Shown one piece after another: positions 5,692 through 5,908 of a stretch of 5,908 nt of DNA (positions within the stretch are counted from its first letter, which is position 1; each line of letters opens with the position of its first letter). Under the pieces are notes generated by a model. The model had not been told where the DNA came from. It was given only the letters and a program-made list of their open reading frames with translations, and did not search any database. Source of the stretch: Firmicutes bacterium UBA1393. GTDB lineage: Bacteria > Bacillota > DTU025. Position numbers and translations under genes: made by a program. Where the stretch lies: the NCBI GenBank assembly GCA_002305255.1, contig DBQN01000084.1:1-5908 (forward strand). The letters are read 5' to 3'.

Positions 5692-5710
5692 CCGCCTGCC
5701 GTGCAGGCGG
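5692..5710. other. Perfect 8-bp inverted repeat (hairpin)
   Basis: CCGCCTGC and GCAGGCGG flank a 3-base loop, making a very stable G+C-rich hairpin on either strand. No T-run follows on either side, so it is not a standard intrinsic terminator. It lies two bases from the outer stem of the neighbouring candidate leader structure. Confidence 0.45.
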
Positions 5711-5754
5711 AAATGGCGGGATTCCGGGCGCTCGCCACGCGAACTGAACACTTT

Positions 5755-5907
5755 TCACCGTTTCGGCCCGTGAAATGCAAGGATACTGGTAGTTCGCCAC
5801 CCGCACCAGTTGTGGCCATCGGGCCCCGGGGCGCCCCACAGTGTAGCGCCCGCCGCAAGGGTCACGGTCGCCGCAGCTAGAGCCATAGATGGTAGATATG
5901 CCCCGCG
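5755..5907 (-). CDS. Possible C-terminal fragment of an unrecognised upstream gene
   Basis: From the window edge a minus-strand frame encodes about 50 residues ending at TGA (5757-5755). Its first part, about 20 residues around MALAAATVTLAAGATLW, is hydrophobic and could be a membrane helix or signal segment. An internal ATG lies at 5886, without a good ribosome-binding site. The rest is not recognisable. It could be the end of a membrane protein entering from outside the window, or chance. Confidence 0.18.
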   Translation of the reverse strand, partial: RGAYLPSMALAAATVTLAAGATLWGAPGPDGHNWCGWRTTSILAFHGPKR

Positions 5908-5908
5908 G

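Larger units (their letters stand above)
5547..5908. other. Region upstream of DUF501 with no confident gene
   Basis: This 362-bp stretch has open frames on both strands, as G+C-rich DNA often does, but their products are rich in Arg, Pro, Cys and Ser and none is recognisable. One minus-strand frame is open from the window edge to a TGA at 5557-5555, about eight bases before the DUF501 GTG. Its product looks unlike a real protein, but the spacing would suit an operon. What stands out is the inverted-repeat structure at 5630-5710 and a 6-bp inverted repeat TTTCAC/GTGAAA at 5753-5758 and 5770-5775. No good promoter hexamers were found. Confidence 0.4.

Noticed and set aside
5547..5858. N-terminal extension of the DUF501 protein to 309 residues
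   Set aside because: The extra hundred or so codons look like non-coding DNA (Arg, Gly, Thr and Pro runs, no domain), and the family normally begins shortly before the QLGRP block.

Overview
The window is G+C-rich bacterial DNA with every supported gene on the minus strand. In reading order, from high to low coordinates, it holds a DUF501 protein, a two-gene cyclic-di-GMP signalling operon and a tRNA-Leu(UAA). DUF501 proteins occur mainly in Actinomycetota and high-G+C, Clostridia-like Bacillota. With the strong GGGAGG ribosome-binding site and the tRNA's encoded CCA, this points to a Gram-positive lineage, more likely a deep Bacillota than anything else. This placement is an inference; no 16S or ribosomal-protein gene is present to fix it.

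Layout. 5547-5908: no confident gene. It holds a 14-bp perfect palindrome nested inside a 7-bp pairing, an adjacent perfect hairpin, and possibly the tail of an unrecognised upstream gene. 4929-5546: DUF501 protein with a Cys/His-rich C-terminus. 4748-4928: 181-bp gap with an A+T-rich patch and a 24-codon candidate leader ORF whose stop overlaps the next start as ATGA. 2405-4747: membrane receptor with TM, extracytoplasmic sensor, TM, HAMP, degenerate GGDEF (GGDSF) and HD-GYP. 222-2384: soluble PAS-PAS-PAS-GGDEF-HD-GYP protein, started here at the ATG behind a near-ideal ribosome-binding site rather than at the longer GTG-started frame. 87-221: short gap with an extended -10 promoter for the tRNA and no obvious intrinsic terminator. 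1-86: tRNA-Leu.

The main point is the relation between the two c-di-GMP proteins. Both are GGDEF + HD-GYP hybrids, but they look degenerate in opposite halves. The membrane receptor has lost the metal- and guanine-binding residues of its GGDEF domain and keeps every HD-GYP residue I can check. The soluble partner keeps a complete GGDEF site and RxxD inhibitory site, but its HD-GYP domain has His where the last conserved Asp should be and lacks the usual R-x-Y segment after it. The sequence therefore suggests a division of labour: the receptor as c-di-GMP phosphodiesterase driven by an external signal, the PAS protein as cyclase driven by an internal one, made from one transcript. The receptor also carries a 9-bp coding microrepeat giving ten x-x-Q/E tripeptides in its sensor, which may vary between strains.
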